Assembly: GCA_903882765.1 (NCBI GenBank)
Contig: CAIRYE010000310.1
Coordinates: 1 to 9,377, forward strand
Direction: 5' to 3'
From: an uncultured Anaerolineae bacterium
Lineage (GTDB): Bacteria > Chloroflexota > Anaerolineae > Anaerolineales > Villigracilaceae
DNA: 9,377 nucleotides
Under the pieces are notes generated by a model. The model was not told where the DNA came from. It was given only the letters and a program-made list of their open reading frames with translations, and did no database searches. Every line of letters begins with the position of its first letter. The first letter of the stretch is position 1. This document shows, in pieces, positions 6,427 to 9,377 of this stretch. The translations under genes were made by a program, and so were the position numbers.

Positions 6427-7083
6427 ATGAAAATCTTACGTATTGTAGTTGTAGATGATCAGACGGTCGTGCGTGAAGGATTGGTTTCGATCCTATCGTA
6501 CCAATCTGATATTAAAATCATAGGCCAAGCCAAGGATGGCATTGAAGCGATCGTAATATGCAAACAGGAAAAACCGGATGTAGTTTTGCTTGATCCAATT
6601 ATGCCTTCCATGGATGGCTTCGCCTCCATCGAAAAAATTCGGGAGGTTTCACCATCCTCGAAGATTTTGGTGCTAACCAGCTCATCCGATGCGGACAAGG
6701 TCTTTCGCGCCATAAAATCAGGGGCAATAGGCTACTTACTCAAAAACTCAGACTGGGATCAACACCTTCATGCAATTCGCACGGTGGCAACAGGGCAATC
6801 TTATATCGATCCATCGATCACTAGGGATGTGATCACTGAGATGAACCCGCCAGCGCCACTAGAACCCGAGGATCAACAACAGCAACTGACAGACCGCGAA
6901 AAACAAACTTTGGCTTTAATCTCAAAGGGCTTGAAGAATTCTGAGATCGCCGAAAAACTTTTTGTTCACGAAAGAACCATAGCCAAATATGTTGGCAACA
7001 TACTAAGTAAGCTTCATTTAGATAATAGGACTCAGGCAGCCTTATACGCGATGCGTGAGGGTCTAGATAAGTTTGAGGAATAA
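6427..7083 (+). CDS. NarL/LuxR-family response regulator
   Basis: The 218-residue protein combines a receiver domain (1-120) and a LuxR-type helix-turn-helix (about 152-210). Receiver residues are complete: acidic pair D10 D11, phosphoacceptor D56 in VVLLDPIMP, T84 in LVLTS and K106 in YLLKNSD. A proline directly after D56 is unusual, because L, I or V is normal there. The DNA-binding part shows LTDREKQTLALISKGLKNSE (154-173), with TIAKYVGNIL in the recognition helix. Such proteins dimerise on phosphorylation and bind promoters. No histidine kinase is in view, so the partner is unknown. The ATG is preceded by GAGGGAG at good distance. The gene stops exactly where the membrane protein gene begins. 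It may control its own operon or the shared intergenic region, which is inference. Confidence 0.95.
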   Translation: MKILRIVVVDDQTVVREGLVSILSYQSDIKIIGQAKDGIEAIVICKQEKPDVVLLDPIMPSMDGFASIEKIREVSPSSKILVLTSSSDADKVFRAIKSGAIGYLLKNSDWDQHLHAIRTVATGQSYIDPSITRDVITEMNPPAPLEPEDQQQQLTDREKQTLALISKGLKNSEIAEKLFVHERTIAKYVGNILSKLHLDNRTQAALYAMREGLDKFEE

Positions 7084-7908
7084 ATGAACCAAATACCTAA
7101 GAAAAAATTGCTTTACGGTGCCATCTACGGCACCGTCGCTGGATTGGTTTTCTCACTATTGGCATGGGGGTATAACGCTGCCATTCTTGCCACTCATCAT
7201 TTTGCTACACCTTGGTTTACCTTTACAGTTGGTGTGCTAGTGGTAACAGTTATCACTGCGCTTACAGGATATTACGCGGTTCGGTCTAATAGCACGCTCA
7301 CCAGTTCTATCCTGTGGGTCATCGCGGGGATATTTTCTGGCGCTTTAGCGATCGTTTTACCCTTGTATTTATTTCCGAATTATGTAAATTTTACTAACCC
7401 AAACCTCAACGGCTGGTTGGAATTTGGGTGGAATGAAAGCTATAGCCTCATTTTATTTTTCGCCATATTCTATTCCGCCATCAGTTTTTTGATCATTGGA
7501 TTACTCGAAAACAGTTTGGTAGAATCTGCTTATTACTCACTCTCCGCTGGCCAATTGATGATCGCGTTGCTAATATGCTCCATCTTTGCTGGCCTGATCG
7601 GTGGGATAGTGGACTCGTTCGCCAACACCAATATTCGCAAATCAGTGGTGGCTTTAGATGAAATAATTATCTACGTCACCGAACACGATGGTCAAGTGAT
7701 CGCCAAAGAAACAACCCGAGCCCTCCATCTCAGCGCTTTAAATACCGTAAAAGAAAACCTAACTGATCAAAGAAAACTGTACCTATTCTCGGTCAATGAA
7801 ACCTTTGACCAAACTAAAATACTGCTTGAAACCAATGGTGTTTTCGCCATTTGTTATGTATTTTTAGACCAACCATCCAACTGCACAATCAGCACTCCAG
7901 GAGAGTAA
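7084..7908 (+). CDS. five-helix membrane protein with C-terminal soluble domain
   Basis: I do not recognise a named family. The 274-residue protein starts with a short basic stretch (PKKK, 5-8), followed by predicted membrane helices at about 9-29, 44-65, 74-98, 118-140 and 156-178. The first helix is rich in small residues (G12, G16, G20). Positive residues before helix 1 place the N-terminus inside. Five helices then put the last 95 residues outside. That tail has a mixed alpha/beta look (IIIYVTEHDGQVI, 194-206) and two cysteines (C257, C267) that could pair. It contains no kinase, transporter or channel motif that I can identify. The ATG abuts the TAA of the response regulator and its GAGGAA ribosome site lies inside that gene, so the two are translationally coupled. 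A membrane sensor or a target of the regulator is possible, with weak support. Confidence 0.82.
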   Translation: MNQIPKKKLLYGAIYGTVAGLVFSLLAWGYNAAILATHHFATPWFTFTVGVLVVTVITALTGYYAVRSNSTLTSSILWVIAGIFSGALAIVLPLYLFPNYVNFTNPNLNGWLEFGWNESYSLILFFAIFYSAISFLIIGLLENSLVESAYYSLSAGQLMIALLICSIFAGLIGGIVDSFANTNIRKSVVALDEIIIYVTEHDGQVIAKETTRALHLSALNTVKENLTDQRKLYLFSVNETFDQTKILLETNGVFAICYVFLDQPSNCTISTPGE

Positions 7909-7919
7909 TGATCTTATGA
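7899..7919 (+). promoter_or_regulatory. overlapping stop/start junction with three-codon mini-ORF
   Basis: AGGAGA (7899-7904) precedes two possible starts. The nearer one, ATG at 7908, overlaps the TAA of the membrane protein gene and opens ATG-ATC-TTA-TGA, ending at 7919. The aminotransferase ATG (7916-7918) overlaps that TGA as ATGA. The Shine-Dalgarno is at ordinary distance from 7908 but about 12 bases from 7916. Reinitiation after the mini-ORF is therefore possible, though a long spacer to 7916 would also work. Confidence 0.4.
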
Positions 7920-9034
7920 AGATCCAGCCTTTTGAACTAGAGCGATATTTTGCCAAGTACGAATTCAAGATCGAACACCTCATGAGCGCCTCCGATTGCG
8001 AAGGCCTCTATATTCAGGAATTGATCGCGATGGCATCACCGCAGAGCTTAGACCTTTGGAACAACCTAAAACTCAATTACACCGAATCGGCTGGTCACCC
8101 GTTATTACGCCAAGGTATAGCATCCCTTTATAGTGAAACAACAGTTGAACAAGTCCTCGTAGCGGTTCCGGAGGAATTGATCTTTATCGCGATGCAAAAT
8201 TTGGTGAACCCGAAGGACCATGTAATTGCCATTTCGCCGACCTACCAATCCTTACACAGCATCGTCGAATCGCTTGGCTGCGAGCTATCGCTGTGGCAAT
8301 TAGTCTTGCACGAGGGCGAGTGGGCAATTGATATTCCTCAACTAGAATCGTTGATCAAAAAGAATACCAAATTGATCATCATCAACTTTCCAAATAATCC
8401 AACCGGGTTTAGTCCAACCAAAAAAGAACTCGAAGAAATAGTTCAAATCGCCCAGAAACACGGCATCACCATCTTTTCAGATGAGATGTACCGCTTGCTT
8501 GAATTCCGAATAGAAGATCGCCTCCCATCTATCAGTGAGATCTACGAAAACGGCATTGCCCTTTCTGGGCTATCGAAGTCTTTTGCGTTACCTGGGCTTA
8601 GGGTTGGCTGGCTTACCTCAAAAAATACAAAATTGCTGGACCAATTATTGGAATACAAAGATTACACCACCATCTGTAATTCCGCTCCATCCGAGATCCT
8701 TGCGATTATGGCTTTGGAAAATGCAGACGGTATAATTGAACGTAATTTAGAAATTCTTCGCCATAACATAGAGCATAGCAAAAAATATTTTGCCCAAGTC
8801 CCTCACCTAGTGGATTGGATCGCGCCGAAGGCTGGATCGATTGCTTTTCCTAAGTGGAAAGGGAAAAAGCCTATGGATCAACTTTGTGAATCTTTGATAA
8901 CAGAAAAAGGGTTGATGATCGTTCCCGGGAAATTATTCCATTTCCCTAACGACCATTTTCGCGTGGGATTAGGTCGAAAGAATTATCCGGAATCATTGAG
9001 CATATTTATTGATCATATTAAATCGATGGATTGA
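7916..9034 (+). CDS. PLP-dependent aminotransferase, fold type I (class I/II)
   Basis: The 372-residue length is normal for class I/II aminotransferases. Motifs occur in order: YTESAGHPLLRQGIA (55-69, start of the PLP-binding half), NFPNNPTG (157-164, cofactor ring contact N161), SDEMYR (188-193, D189 to the pyridine nitrogen, Y192 to O3'), SGLSKSFALPGLRVGW (217-232, Schiff-base lysine K221, phosphate-binding R229), and FRVGLGR (348-354) with R349 likely holding the substrate carboxylate. All catalytic residues are present, so the enzyme should be an active soluble transaminase or a related PLP lyase. The N-terminus (PFELERYFAKYEF, then SASDCEGLYIQEL) recalls the capreomycidine-synthase-like branch rather than plain aspartate aminotransferases, but the substrate cannot be told. 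It follows the membrane protein by seven bases and is the last gene of the operon. Its link to the signalling genes is unclear. Confidence 0.93.
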   Translation: MKIQPFELERYFAKYEFKIEHLMSASDCEGLYIQELIAMASPQSLDLWNNLKLNYTESAGHPLLRQGIASLYSETTVEQVLVAVPEELIFIAMQNLVNPKDHVIAISPTYQSLHSIVESLGCELSLWQLVLHEGEWAIDIPQLESLIKKNTKLIIINFPNNPTGFSPTKKELEEIVQIAQKHGITIFSDEMYRLLEFRIEDRLPSISEIYENGIALSGLSKSFALPGLRVGWLTSKNTKLLDQLLEYKDYTTICNSAPSEILAIMALENADGIIERNLEILRHNIEHSKKYFAQVPHLVDWIAPKAGSIAFPKWKGKKPMDQLCESLITEKGLMIVPGKLFHFPNDHFRVGLGRKNYPESLSIFIDHIKSMD

Positions 9035-9049
9035 AATAATTCATCGATT
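9021..9049. repeat. inverted repeat across aminotransferase stop codon
   Basis: AATCGATG (9021-9028) and CATCGATT (9042-9049) are exact reverse complements around a 13-base centre that contains the TGA stop. The stem is short and AT-rich with no following T-run. It might help end or stabilise the transcript, but chance is possible. Confidence 0.3.
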
Positions 9050-9055
9050 AATTGC

Positions 9056-9087
9056 CCGATGCCCTAGGTTTCTACATAAGGCATCGG
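9056..9087. terminator. hairpin downstream of rightward operon
   Basis: CCGATGCC (9056-9063) pairs perfectly with GGCATCGG (9080-9087) across a 16-base loop, 22 bases after the aminotransferase stop. It is GC-rich compared with its surroundings and well placed to end or protect the operon transcript. It lacks a U-tract, being followed by TGTGGTTCG, so it is not a classic intrinsic terminator. A 3' stability hairpin is the alternative. Confidence 0.4.
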
Positions 9088-9204
9088 TGTGGTTCGAATA
9101 TTTGAAATAATTATTACCTATGCGCATATTAATCGGAGAATTAGTAGTAATTCAGCTCGAAAACTGAAATATAGAAATTTATTGGTTCAATGTTGTTTAC
9201 TGGT

Positions 9205-9248
9205 GTGAATCCATCCAATTTCCATTCCAGCAAATTGGATGGATTCAC
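9205..9248. repeat. perfect 17-bp stem inverted repeat
   Basis: GTGAATCCATCCAATTT (9205-9221) and AAATTGGATGGATTCAC (9232-9248) are exact reverse complements around a 10-base loop (9222-9231). A perfect stem of this length is not expected by chance in 320 bases. No T-run follows on either strand. It may be a bidirectional, Rho-assisted terminator isolating the tRNA, or a copy of a short palindromic repeat family. Confidence 0.65.
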
Positions 9249-9335
9249 CAATTAAGGATCCTAGCGCATTAGACAGAAAAAGACATACTATTTTTTGAAA
9301 AAACCGCAAATAATTCCAAGTTTTGTGAATAAAAA

Positions 9336-9344
9336 TGGTATAAT
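9336..9344 (+). promoter_or_regulatory. extended -10 promoter of the tRNA
   Basis: TGGTATAAT is a perfect extended -10 (TG, one base, TATAAT). It ends ten bases before the first base of the tRNA, so transcription would start only a few bases upstream of the mature 5' end. No clear -35 is present, which extended -10 promoters tolerate. Confidence 0.7.
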
Positions 9345-9354
9345 CGTTGCTTAT

Positions 9355-9377
9355 GCCTTCGTAGCTCAATGGATAGA
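9355..9377 (+). tRNA. tRNA 5' part, probably tRNA-Arg (cut by window edge)
   Basis: The last 23 bases fit the start of a tRNA: a 7-base acceptor strand GCCTTCG, TA at positions 8-9, D-stem GCTC, loop AATGGATA with A14 and the conserved GG, and the first two bases (GA) of the returning D-stem. The AATGGATAGA D-arm is typical of bacterial arginine tRNAs, but the anticodon lies outside the window, so the isotype is only likely. The D-arm match and the promoter directly upstream make a real tRNA probable. Confidence 0.8.

Larger units (their letters stand above)
9035..9354. other. 320-bp intergenic region without a credible gene
   Basis: Between the aminotransferase stop and the tRNA the sequence is AT-rich. 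Only short open frames exist, none with a ribosome site or protein-like composition. A 60-codon frame on the complement covers the tRNA promoter and is not credible. The region holds the 9056-9087 and 9205-9248 inverted repeats and an extended -10 at 9336-9344. No insertion-sequence ends, CRISPR repeats or direct repeats were seen. Confidence 0.7.

Noticed and set aside
9187..9369. 60-codon minus-strand frame at the right end
   Set aside because: It runs across the tRNA, its promoter and the long inverted repeat, and its sequence has no recognisable protein features.
9355..9377. tRNA as an integration site marking this region as a genomic island
   Set aside because: Integrases normally use the 3' end of tRNA genes, but the 5' end faces these operons, and no integrase, direct repeat or transposase is visible.

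Overview
The window looks like chromosomal DNA of a free-living bacterium with moderate GC content (about 45% by eye). Several protein types here are common in Chloroflexota, especially Anaerolineae: TPR proteins with a P-loop-lacking NTPase-like head, a stand-alone P-loop ATPase with a GHRGCGKST Walker A motif, and a NarL-type regulator beside a small membrane protein. This assignment rests on my recall of those families and is tentative.

Two divergent operons leave a 197-bp region at 5066-5262. The leftward operon (5065 down to position 1) encodes, in order of transcription: a divergent MraZ-family protein with a TTG start; a STAND/AAA-like ATPase with intact Walker A and B motifs; a 576-residue protein with a P-loop-less NTPase-like head and a TPR tail; a 477-residue fusion of TPRs to a ParB-like domain; and the N-terminus of another TPR protein cut by the window edge. 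Junctions of +11, -8, +2 and +32 bp indicate one transcript with coupled translation.

The rightward operon (5263-9034) encodes: a 379-residue protein whose head is a paralogue of the 576-residue protein's head; a NarL/LuxR-type response regulator without a kinase in view; a five-helix membrane protein with a probably extracytoplasmic C-terminal domain; and a fold-type I PLP aminotransferase. Junctions are +24, 0 and +7 bp.

The intergenic region carries three copies of TGACCAT in alternating orientation. They form two inverted repeats, one of them a perfect 18-bp palindrome, overlapping a -10 element that can be read in both directions. This suggests that both operons are controlled together.

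After the aminotransferase comes a 320-bp stretch without a credible gene. It holds three inverted repeats, including a perfect 17-bp stem, then an extended -10 promoter and the first 23 bases of a tRNA, probably tRNA-Arg.

The most interesting unit is the leftward operon. An MraZ-like protein that has lost the usual DNA-contact loops heads an ATPase, TPR and ParB-like cassette with no ParA, cell-wall or segregation genes. I infer a nucleotide-dependent signalling or conflict-type system of large TPR-scaffolded assemblies. No effector domain is visible in the window, so its output is unknown.
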